Shown here: piece after piece, positions 13,801 through 24,175 of the stretch
Numbering within the stretch: position 1 is the first letter of the stretch
Layout: every line of letters begins with the position of its first letter
Origin: Diploscapter coronatus
Taxonomy: Eukaryota > Nematoda > Chromadorea > Rhabditida > Rhabditidae
Reading direction: 5' to 3'
DNA: 64,000 nt
Assembly (NCBI GenBank): GCA_964036155.1
Contig: OZ038422.1
Coordinates: 10,935,201 to 10,999,200 of the forward strand
Program-made: the position numbers and the translations under genes
Notes under the pieces: generated by a model
Databases searched by the model: none
Told to the model about the DNA's origin: nothing
What the model saw: the letters and a program-made list of their open reading frames with translations, nothing else

Positions 13801-16800
13801 TGTTTGTGATAAATCGCACTTAAGCGAGAGCTTACACTGCTAATTGTTATCATTAGGATCATTAGTTTTATCAGTTTTTCGAGCATAGGATTAATGAAAA
13901 CGTTCAGGTTTCTCTTAATATCGGATTATTTATTATTTTCTGTTCCTTCACTCATTTTTCTAAAAAAAACGAAAAGAGACGCGAGTTTCGTTGCCAAAAA
14001 GCCGTTTGATAAATAGAAAGCTTCTGCTAGAGTGATAAAAACGAAATTAACAATGATTTCACTGATAAGAGATCGCAAAGTCTCGAATTTAACCCAGAGT
14101 TGCCCTTTTATATTTCACATTAATTATTTCTTAAATCTGAAATATTTTCAAAGTTGAATGATTTGTGTTCCTGCTCAATATTCATGAATCATCTCCTGAC
14201 CGACATTTCTACTCAAAATACCGATCGCCATTACATTATGCCACCATTTTTCTGTGTTTCAGACAGCAATGTGTTGCCCATCTTGTAAAATTGTACGATA
14301 GATTTCGCATACACAAAATCGGCTGAATAATTCAAACAATATCCGGCAAGACGATGCATTTAGTTCTTATCTGATCCCATGTGTTTTGGTTTGATTTTGC
14401 ACTCAGGAAATTTAAATTTCAATTTGATATTTTCTAAACATTCTTCCTGAACCATGTTATGACACATATGTTTGAAATTAGCGTCGATTTTCATGTTGTT
14501 CCGCTTTTTCATTCAATTCAAAAAATTTCTGCAACATTCAGATTTTTCACAATTGATTTCAAAATAAAAGGACAAATTTTGATAATGCAATTTATTAGAC
14601 AACCCTTGTCTTATCAAATTCTTCTGAGTGTCAGATTTGGTTGAAAATATTTAGATTTGAAAAGCTGATTCTCATTTTTTAAATATTTTTGTTTGCACTG
14701 AAATATCATACTTCCAAAATGATGCTGCATCGCTGATTTACAACCCTATGTCAAGCATTTTTGACTACTTTTTACAGGATTAATTTATTAGTAGTCTCGA
14801 AAATCAAACGCTTTTGGTCGATCGAATTGCTTTCGGATGAAATCTGTCGGAGGCTAAAGTTTATTTTATTTTGGCGCAGCGATCGAGATATTAGTTGATT
14901 TAGAGAAAAAGAGCGCGCCTTATGAAAAACTTATTTAGAATCCGACCCCCATAATTCTCCTCAAAAGTTTCAATCAATCAATCAATAGCATTATTTCTCT
15001 AGTTTTGTTCATTTCATTCAAATTTGCGAACTTTTAAAAGTATCGGATATTTGTACAAACTTTCAAGAAAAATCTTCGAATCTTGACTCTTTACGAGAAT
15101 TTTCGTAAGAATTTTTCGCAACTCTCGCCCGAAAATTCATGCAAATCCCGATTTTTTGCTTCTGCAAAAACACGCGTCTTGTTTTGAACGAGTCTGAAAT
15201 TTTAACGTTCCAAGAATTTTTAAAAGTTCCTCCTTTCTAGTTTCAGTTTCCAAGTATTTTCGTTCTCGCATTCATAAAGCAACAAAATACCTACAAAAAG
15301 AGCGAATTTTGCCAAGGTTTTCCATTTCGTGAAATCTTCGCCTTATCACCATTTTCTTGACTTAAATTTGCCTATTTAGATGGCTTGGGTAATCCGATTC
15401 TTGACCGTGAATTGCCTATTTATCCTAATTTCCAATAACCAGTTAGGAGCGCATAAGGTCGTGCGTCATTTGGCGCACAAGGCTCGACGAGCTAGAAATA
15501 TCGTGGACCCAATCCCGGAAGCGATCCCCGATAACAATCAATATGATTCTCGTCAAGACGTTGTGCCAATCCCAGTCGAAACCCTAGACGAAGAGTACTT
15601 GAATGAGAATGAAACCTTGACTAACAAAGGTACATCTTCTTCTTCTTATTACTGAAAGATTCATCAAATTAGTTTTGGTTATCAACACCATTTCTCCAAA
15701 CTGATGAAGAGTCGGCCAAAATAAAATGGCAGAGTTTTCAAGATCTTCTAAATAAGTTTTAAAAAATTAGACGTTGTGGTCGTGCTCCCGGGCGGTGAGA
15801 CTCGGGTTCGTAAGGCTCGAGCCAGCGAAGAGTTGGAGTTCACCGAACTTGACGCCGAACCGATTTTACCCATTGAGACTGTCGAAGTGGCGGGCGACGA
15901 GCCGCATTTAGAGGTACTCAAGAATCCCCGTTAAATGAGCATTTTCAGGGAGCTCTCCAAGAGCTCAAAATCATTGACGACGCTGGCGAAGCGGCAAGGC
16001 AGTGCGACAATCTCTGGGTATCAGAACAGACTTTTCAAATTTTACGATGATTCTATGGGAAACGTGAATTTACCGAAAATTTATTAGTGGCGTCGGCGTA
16101 AACAGCAACAATACGCCGCAAAGTATCCAGGGTTTAAGTTCCGAGTGGTAGGTTGAAGGTTCCACCGAGGACTTGTTCGGGGACGAGTTCCTGGACTGTT
16201 CAAGGTGGAATGCACAGTGCGCACCAAGCAATCCTTGCTTACGTAACTCCGTAACGTCATGTGAAGCCAATTTCTTTCTCAATGGAATACCACCTTTTGA
16301 GCAGCATCAGAATGTCGTGAATAGAGGCACAAGCTTACGTTAGCCCTCATGAATTAGTCTACTAGACCATATTTAGCTTCTGTCACACTATTGGGCGTTG
16401 GGAGAAGTGGTCCTCCTCGATCGGGTCAAACATTTGAATTTTCAGAACGACGAGGGCTCTGGCAAATCATCCGAAGAAGCCCCTGGACCGGGTTCAATTC
16501 GAGTTATAACTACCGAGAAATCAGGCGAGGAGCACAGAGAACTGCCCACGGATAAGCCGTTATTCGGTTTTGATTCCCAACCAGAAAGGGGCGATCTGCC
16601 GGACAAGACTGAGACTCAGCCGCCGAGAGAAAGTAAGTGTTGGATTCTTGAATCTGCGCCACAAGGCGGCATCTTTCCCTTGCACTACTTCATTTTGTTC
16701 AGCCTTGCCGACGCAAATCCTCCCCACAACCTTTCCAACCACACCGCCTTTACCTCCACCTCACCCACCCGTCCAAGGTAATCACGAAAGCGTTCAGAGA

Positions 16801-19599
16801 CAACCACAAATCTATGCAGATCAACCTGAAGATGATCGGCTAATAGTGCCTCTCGCCCCCTTTCTGGGTCCATAGTTTATCAATTTTTGGAGTAGAAGTT
16901 TTGAGACTAGAGCGCTGAAATTGAAACCCCCCGCTTTTCATAGAGTTTTGATTACCAACGCATGTTTGAAACTCCATCAGAGTTTGCTGTGACTGGAAAG
17001 AACATGGAGTTGAGAGACTACTCTTGAAGTTTCAGAATCTCAACCAACGGATCGGTACAATTTCCCCAACTTCCAAGCGAGTGGCGTCGGTCAACAGCAA
17101 GTCGTAAGGGTTTTCCTAAAGTGTAAAAGATTCAATTTCGGTAATTTTTAGTGCCCTCAGACCTGTAAAGATGGCGAGCGAGGTCCAATGGGTAGGTTTT
17201 TTTATCGTCTTTTAAGAAAATGCCCTCAAATTTAAGGTCCGCCCGGTAAGAGCTTCGATCAGCTTACTGACGAAGACGTCGAGCGAATTGCGAAACAGGT
17301 CAAGGTGGGCTCAGGATGCATCAAGAAGATCAAAATCCTATTCTGCAGATGCTCTCAAGCAACAAGATCGAGAATGGCCCAATGATGTCTGAGACAGGAG
17401 CCGACGAGCTTCCTCCGTACGACAGCTCAAAGCACCGGATGACGATGAAGGGGGAGAAAGGAGAGAAAGGTGATCGAGGCCCACCAGGTAATTTCTCGGC
17501 AAAATCCCAGAAGATTTTATCGAGAAACTCTAGGCCCACCAGGCGAACCTGCACTCTTCCAACAGCAGCAGCAGCCTGTGATCAGTCAGGCGGCTCCAGC
17601 GCAAGGAGGCGGCGTACTGGTGTACTCGACGTCTGTGGAGCTCTTCGCTACTGGAAAATACCAGAGGACAGGCACCCTGGCTTTCGCGTCGTCAACACAG
17701 CAGCTATTCATCAGAGTCGACAACGGATGGAAGGAGATCATGGTAGATTTCAGATCTTTGAAAAAAAAACCAAGGTAAATTTTAGCTTGGAGCGTACCAC
17801 CCCATTGTCGAACACCGACCTTCTCAGGTTAGTAGTGCTGTTTGAAGAGAACGTCTTCAAGGGCTATGCGCAATTCTTAATCACAACCCGCTTGATCTAG
17901 TTATAACATTTTCCTCTGTCATTTCCTTTGTGGAAATTGCAGCGCACAGCCCGAGTCTTTTAAGAAAATTAGTTTTTTTTTTTTTCTAAATCGGCAAACC
18001 TTCAGCCGATTTTTACTGATTCCGAAGTATCGCCGAATCATTTGGCGTTTTGGGTGAGAGATTCTTGCATCAAATGTGCAAGTTTGAGAATGCAATCGTG
18101 TCGTCCGAAATATGAAATTGCACAAGATCATCTTTGAAAATCTTGGAGACAAACGTGGTGTGGTTGGTAAATGCACGTCCAAGTCTTCTTCTTCTTCTTG
18201 TTGAATCCCTCTTCTCCTATCCTTGATCTTCTAAATCTATCCCTTCATTACTATAGAATAGATTAAGTCTCGCTTAGAACGCACAACCATTTCCTTTTCA
18301 ACTTCACGCCCCTTAGATCGTTTCGTTCTATAGAGCTTCCAAAATACCTATTTTTGAAAATAAAGATAAATTTTGCCTATCAGAATACTCCACGCGCCCG
18401 CTCTCGAGATCCTTGCCTCTCATCCAATTCTCCTGGAATGCTGAATGCGGTATGTCGAGGTTTTGAGGTTCAGGCATTTTGTCTTCGTAACGCCTTCTCC
18501 ATCCTTCTATAGAATAGTGCTTGCCTGGAGTTTTGAGAATATCACTTCCTGCCCCCCCACTAGTGATCGAGGTTGAGATTGTCTGTAGAGCATCACTCAC
18601 GACCTTTGTTGGTGTCTCTATGACGTCCGAAACGCGTTTCAGTCCATGATAAAGATGAAGTCACAAGTTTGTGCTAGACGACACTGTAGTTGCCGAATTT
18701 CACCAATTCTTGAATGCCTTGAAAAATTCCGTATTTTAGGAAGCACAACGGCAAGACGCCCTACCTCTTTCGGACGCCCAGAAACAGCACCCTTTATCTC
18801 CTCCGTACCACCAAGATATGCGACATCCTCACCAACCCAGGGCTGATGCGAGGGTTTATTTCCCGAATGACTCCAGCAATCAGATCTATAATTCAGATCC
18901 ATTTGATAGCACTGAACACTCCTCTCGATGGTTACATGCGTGGTTTGCGTGGGGCCGATCTTCTCTGTTACCGTGAAGCTCGGCTGGCTGGATTCAAGAC
19001 GACGTTCCGGGCGATGTTGTCGAATGACGTTCAGGTACTAGTTTCAGAAGGGAATCAACATTTGCCTACTGAACAACTTCCAGGACGCGCTCCGCATCGT
19101 TCACTCGGCCGACTTCGACACGCCGGTGGTGAATTTGAAAGGCGAAAAGCTGTACAGCAGTTGGAGAGCTCTGCTGAACGACGGAGAACGTACCGATGCT
19201 CCGATCTACTCGTTCAGTCGACGCGACGTCCTCCAAGACCTCGACTGGTCCGAGAAGAAGGTGTGGCACGGATCGGCGACCGGCGGAACACGATCCGGAG
19301 AATTCTGTGAAGGGTGGAGAAATCGGACAGGTAGTAGAAGAAGGCGTAGAGATACAAGGATAGACGAAAAACGACGAAATTTAGCGCAAGTCACAGCAAT
19401 GGCTGGCGATCTGAGCCAGAAGATGGGCATCTTCACCGAGGCCAAGCCCATGACTTGCAACATGAAGCTGATCGTGCTCTGTGTTGAGGTAGGAACTTTC
19501 CAAAACACAAATAAAAATTCCCGAGACTTTCAGAACATGTCCAAATACCACAGCGATAAAATTCTACGGCGTAAGAAGATGAGTTTACTCGAATGGTGA
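7834..19599 (+). CDS. cle-1: Collagen XVIII-type protein with endostatin (CLE-1 homologue), long isoform
   Basis: A secreted basement-membrane proteoglycan-type collagen. Order of domains: signal-like MKLGLFIVLLPFYQQES (7834); FN3 one (exons 7926-8016, 8067-8194, 8239-8340); FN3 two (8385-8526, 8682-8851); MAM domain (about 8970-9745, starting WSCDFEASHC and ending ELAMDNIVLSTGLC); laminin-G/TSPN (12833-12942, 12986-13083, 13220-13293, 13340-13497, 13595-13681, then 15949-16020 with GALQELKIIDDAGEAARQCD); a cysteine-bearing exon (16152-16316); Pro/Thr-rich linker (16446-16777); about ten Gly-X-Y triplets (17152-17557); trimerisation domain (17534-17827, with LFIRVDNGWKEIMLGAYHPI); hinge (18740-18853); endostatin (18897-19599) with its four cysteines and ALNTPLDGYMRGLRGADLLC. 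The MAM exon donor (9745) and the TSPN acceptor (12833) are both phase 1, supporting one gene. The edges of the exons around 9467-9631 are uncertain. Long internal introns include 13682-15948, which holds isoform-specific exons, and 17828-18739, where I see nothing else. Confidence 0.88.
11053..11158 (+). CDS. cle-1: cle-1 alternative first exon (middle isoform)
   Basis: An ATG opens 35 codons reading MAPEHWAVILLAFLYNWSLL followed by RAEDSSSNGILYYPG, a typical signal peptide, and ends in a phase-1 donor (GGGAG|GTAATT). It joins in frame to the phase-1 acceptor of the first TSPN exon at 12833. The product would start directly at the laminin-G/TSPN domain, without FN3 and MAM. It lies in the 3 kb intron 9746-12832, which otherwise shows only low-complexity DNA such as a CT run and GCGCGCGAGCG near 10160-10220. 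In C. elegans cle-1 is known to have several promoters; assigning this exon to the middle one is inference. Confidence 0.7.
15380..15913 (+). CDS. cle-1: cle-1 alternative first exons (short isoform)
   Basis: Exon 15380-15629 starts MAWVIRFLTVNCLFILISNN, a signal peptide, followed by a basic stretch and an acidic stretch, and ends phase 1. Exon 15771-15913 (DVVVVLPGGETRVRKARASE...) takes phase 1 and ends phase 0, so it joins the shared exon at 15949. The preceding TSPN exon (ending 13681) is phase 0 and cannot splice into 15771, but fits 15949 exactly. These two exons are therefore specific to an isoform that lacks most of the TSPN domain. Upstream 13.7-15.4 kb is non-coding and should contain its promoter. 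Confidence 0.7.
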
Positions 19600-20195
19600 A
19601 ATGACCGCGAAATCTCACGAAACTAGGCGATAAATGTTTCTAATTTCTAGAAATTCCAATGAAATGTGCAATTTTTCCCTGATATTGAAATTCCATTTTC
19701 TTCGGAAAATAACTTGATTTCGAATCCAAAATAGGATAAATTAGAATTTTTGTAGAGGTTAAAAATTCTAACTTATCCAAACCGATCTTCAACCCTAAGC
19801 TGCCATTCGAATTGAATATATTCACTTGACATAGCATAATTTTCTGATTTTATTTTTTTTAAATGTTCAATTTCCAACTTTTTCAATCTAATTCTCTTTG
19901 TTCTTTGATATTATAATTGTTTTTTTTTCTGGGAGAATAAATTATTCCTTTCAAACTGATAAAAGGAAAACTTTACTCTTCCAATTCTGTTAAACTTGCC
20001 ACTTTTCCGAATCTTTCAGCAATACTCACGAGGGGTTATGTCTCATTTTATGCAATATGTTTTCCATTCATTTTTACTGCATAATTATCTTCTATTTAAA
20101 GTTAAAACACAATTTAGATCAATAAATGTAAACAATAATTGTTTCGATAATGAATAAAGAACTCTTTTTTAGGGACCGCAAACTCTGTCCCCTTG
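19600..20195. other. Intergenic after cle-1
   Basis: AT-rich DNA with an AATAAA at about 19936-19941 that may serve as the cle-1 poly(A) signal. No gene seen. Confidence 0.5.
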
Positions 20196-20197
20196 TA

Positions 20198-21238
20198 CAG
20201 GGTGTTTCAAGTTTATCTCCCTATTTTATTTTTTGAATAACTTTTTTTATTTTTGATCCAAATTGAGTGGTTTTTTGCATGGTACTCTCCCTACGTTAGG
20301 GTTTTGTCTGGTATAACTCTTGGGTCGAAACCAATTACCCATATCCATAAAATCACCTGCTTTTGAAGAAGCTAATTTTTGATATCTAAGAAAATGTTCA
20401 AAAATTCATAACTTCCTTATTTCTGAACCAAATTTCATGATTCCTTTTTTATTCGACAGCATTTGGTCTCTAGATTATCAGACATCAAAATAAGAATTTT
20501 TGAATACCAACTTCTGCAGAAATTCGCACTTTTCGCGTCTTGATTGCGGACTTTTCGATTCGTACTACCTTTACGCGTAAATGACGTTGGAAAAATTCAT
20601 ACTTCCAGTATGTTGTGTAGAATGACATGACGAACAACTTTCGTCATTGGACCAATTCCTGAATCATTACCGTATCGGCTCTAGAGTTTTTTGAAATTCG
20701 ACGGCCAAATTCAGAATAATCCCATTTTGATAGCAAATTTCAAAAATTCATATCTTCCTGTGTGTGTGCACATTCTAAAATAAGTTCGGAAACAAAAGTT
20801 GTTCATGATATCAATCTACACAACATACTGGAAGTATGAATTTTTCCAACGTCATTTACGCGTAAAGGTAGTACGAATCGAAAAGTCCGCAATCAAGACG
20901 CGAAAAGTGCGAATTTCTGCAGAAGTTGGTATTCAAAAATTCTTATTTTGATGTCTGATAATCTAGAGACCAAATGCTATCGAATAAAAAAAGAATCATG
21001 AAATTTGGTTCAGAAATAAGGAAGTTATGAATTTTTGAACATTTTCTTAGATATCAAAAATTAGCTTCTTCAAAAGCAGGTGATTTTATGGATATGGGTA
21101 ATTGGTTTCGACCCAAGAGTTATACCAGACAAAACCCTAACGTAGGGAGAGTACCATGCAAAAAACCACTCAATTTGGATCAAAAATAAAAAAAGTTATT
21201 CAAAAAATAAAATAGGGAGATAAACTTGAAACACCCTG
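20198..21238. mobile_element. Large palindromic foldback element with TA flanks
   Basis: Two arms of 423 bp, 20198-20620 and 20816-21238, are near-perfect inverted copies and position-symmetric, so there are almost no indels. The ends read TA|CAGGGTGTTTCAAG and CTTGAAACACCCTG|TA. The loop 20621-20815 is unpaired. No transposase is present. TA flanks suggest Tc/mariner-type movement. The near identity of the arms implies recent insertion or ongoing arm homogenisation. Confidence 0.85.
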
Positions 21239-21536
21239 TAGATGTACCGATTCATCAAAAAATTTTATTTGCCTCTTTTATAAGTCGAAATATTAGCATT
21301 GTCGTAATTTGATGTGCATTTGACGCGCATTTGCGGTCTTCTTTCGTATCCAATCAATAAATTGATATTATCACGTGAAAGAGCGGTATCGAATTGTATA
21401 GCAGGTATCAATAAATTATTAAAAACAAAAATAAAATAAGATAAAGTTGTGATAATCGAAGGGTTATCAGCTATAGACAGTATTGAATCGAGGAAAAGGG
21501 GCGGGATTTAGTAGTCCCTAGCTATAATATTGATAA

Positions 21537-22079
21537 CTAGACTTCGGTCGGTCGCTTCGCGACCTCCCTTCGTCTAGGACTTTTGCTTTGCAAAAGTGCA
21601 AAACAAAACAACACCAACTCAAAAACGATGCAAAATATCTCCTAACAATCAATGAAATCTATCTTAGTAATCAATGTAAATCTCTTCAAACAATTAATAC
21701 AAATCTCATCCATCATATCTCGCACCAATCAATACTGTATCTTCCTATTCATATTTTCTGTCCAATTTAAAAAAAAATCAATCAACCATTTCAAATATTT
21801 CTTTGTCATCATTCAATTATCCCATTGATATCATTTTCTAAAATTTTTCAAAAAATTTCAAGTTCCTTTCATCCATAAAAATGGAAGAGAAATTGACTCA
21901 CTAAAGGAGAAATCATTTCTAATAAGGATAATTGCCCAATTATCTGATCAAACCCAAACAAAACCTATACTTTGCACACCGCGGGAAAATTGTACATCTT
22001 TTGGTGCAAACCCCATCTCTAGATATAACCGTGCACAAACAGACAAACAAACACTTTATAAAAATACTAATAGAGTAGA
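21537..22079 (-). mobile_element. Non-autonomous Helitron-like element (minus orientation)
   Basis: Read on the minus strand it starts A|TCTACTCTATTAGTATTTTT, then TAAAGTGTTTGTTTGTCTG, and ends after two hairpins, ACTTTTGC-AAA-GCAAAAGT and GGTCGC-GAA-GCGACC (inside an outer CTAGAC...GTCTAG pairing), with CTAG|T. Both ends fit the Helitron rule (TC...CTRR between A and T). At 543 bp it has no coding sequence. It is the cleanest copy of the family in this window. Confidence 0.7.
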
Positions 22080-22094
22080 TAAAAAGATAGTGTA

Positions 22095-23015
22095 AGCCGA
22101 CTGCTTTCGGCAGCCGGCTAATGTCGAATAAAGCAGAAATAGATTACAGAGCAGTACAGATACAGTGACAGAATACAAAATAGTGACAGTTACAGAAAAC
22201 AGAACAGTGACAGTGACAGCGACAGGCATAGAAGAAGAGTGACAGATGCAGAATAGAGTAGTCGTACTTTTATTGAAAATTGTTAGAAAACAATCCTTCT
22301 CATTCCACTCCAACCCGAGTGTTAATCGACCGATTCATTACCAATTTTCTACCTTTCATGCATTTTCAAGGCTCTTATAATATGCAAATCTAGTATCAGT
22401 CAGCAATTGCAATTGGAAGTTTCCATTTCTCTCCATGTCCAGTTTCAATCTCATTTTAAGGTCAAGTTCCCATCCCGAAACTTCAGACTGCATTTCATTG
22501 TTGCGGAAACAGTAATGGGCTACCAATATGCCATCACTTTTCACATTTATTAATTTAGATAAGATAGTAGCTAATTTGACATAATTTAGCAACAGCATTT
22601 TATCATATCCCTCAAGGTTCAGTTTCAGTCCCATTGTGAAGTCTATTTTCCAGACTCAAGCATCCAATCGCCTTTCATTGGGGGTAGTAGCAGTAATGAA
22701 CTCTCACATCCACCAATTTTCAAATATATTCAACTTAGATAAGATAGTAAAGAAAGGCGAGAGGCTCAGCAGCGAAGTAGCGAATACTGTCGGTAATGAC
22801 CTCTCAAACGATTTGCAAATTTCGATGTCAAAATTAGCATATTAGTTTTTGACCCTAAGTACCCAAAATTAGGTCAAAAATCGCCAGAAAAGTTACGTTG
22901 CACACCAATATGGAATTGCCTACAAAACGGTGTATCATATGTAGGGACACGATTTTCAGGTCCCGAGAAATAAGCCTGAACAGACACACTTTACAAAAAT
23001 ACTAAAGTGAAAAGA
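22095..23015 (-). repeat. Second Helitron-like element, degenerate 3' end
   Basis: On the minus strand it begins A|TCTTTTCACTTTAGTATTTT and shares the GTAAAGTGTGTCTGTTCAG head. Near its far end lies the hairpin CCGGCTGCC-GAAA-G-CAGTCGG (22095-22117), but no clean CTRR follows. Inside are a run of degenerate ACAGTGAC words (22140-22240) and two diverged copies of a roughly 180 bp segment (about 22430-22600 and 22620-22790, both containing TTAGATAAGATAGTA). No coding sequence is evident. Confidence 0.5.
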
Positions 23016-23424
23016 TGATTATTGATTAAAGATCATTCAAAAACTGTATAATTGCCATTTCTATCACTCTTACTTTAAGATACGTATTCTCAAATTTATT
23101 ATTTTATCAAGCATTGACTGAGTCGTAGCTTCAATTCGTCACTTGAATATTCCCGTAAAGTCACGAATTTTTCTTTATCTATCTTGAAAATTTTACCGAA
23201 ACACCATTTTTCGCGAGAAATTCAGTTTTCATCATTTGTCAGTGACAATTTTAATCAATATCTAGTAATTTTATCGATTGCTTACCTAAATGCGATGATG
23301 TCAATTAGCGTATCGATGAGTAACCGTTACGCGTCGTGTCTACTTTGTTGAACACATATTAACTTTAGCGATATTTCCCAACAAAATATCGATTTTATCA
23401 TAATAATTTCATTTACTTCCAGAT

Positions 23425-24085
23425 ATGTTGAGATTTCTATTCCTATGTTCTCTATTAGCAATAATAGTCGCATTGGATTCAGAGTAATTAACTTCAAATT
23501 TAAATTCTATCTAAACTAAATTTTAAGTTCTGGACCAGATATAGGACCATGTACGATAAATAATGAGAAGGGCATTAAGTGCACTGAGCATGGTGAGAAG
23601 GTTTTAACTAAATTCGAATGTTAAGTTTTAAATTTAAGGATTCTACGAAATAGTTCAGTGTGATGCGGACAGTTGTTATTGTGTTGATATAGACTCAGGC
23701 ACTAAAGCATATAACACTGTTACCGCAAATAATAGAATTACACCTAAGTGTGGAGGTATATTTATTTGAAACTTAAATTATTTATTACTATATTGAAATA
23801 TTTCAATCTAGCCTGTTTAACCGAAAAGAAGAAACTATTCTCTAAAGGACAACCCCATTGGAATACTTATATCCCAATATGCGATACTAATCGTGGTATG
23901 TATTTGAGTTGTTTAAATTGATTATTTTTCTTTTAAATTTGAATTCAGGCGACTATGAGCCGGCTCAGTGTGATTCTCAGGGCAAAAAGTGTTTCTGCGT
24001 GAACGTGAAAACCGGTCAAATAATTCCCGGAACGAAGCAGGACAAGAATTCCAACAAACCGTTGAACTGTAGTGAAAGTGGGTGA
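23425..24085 (+). CDS. Secreted protein with two thyroglobulin type-1 domains
   Basis: Five exons (23425-23483, 23528-23592, 23639-23755, 23812-23895, 23949-24085) give 153 residues. The signal peptide is MLRFLFLCSLLAIIVALDS. Domain one has CTINNEKGIKC, EIVQCDADSCYCVD and a closing cysteine; domain two has a looser start, then QCDSQGKKCFCVNVKTGQ and a final NC. The QC-x-CFCV core is diagnostic of thyroglobulin type-1 repeats, which often inhibit cysteine or other proteases (thyropins) or occur as adhesion modules. TTCCAG two bases before the ATG may be a trans-splice site. A foldback element begins only 90 bp after the stop. The function as an inhibitor is inference. Confidence 0.8.
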
Positions 24086-24175
24086 TCTTACCTTCATTAA
24101 TAACTTCAAGAAGTTCATTTTACCTTTAGTTTGCCTGTAAAGGGAGCTGATTTGAATTCATAGTTTCCCTTTTAA

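Noticed and set aside
19066..19508. Minus-strand open frames opposite the endostatin exons
   Set aside because: They are shadows of the conserved plus-strand coding exons.
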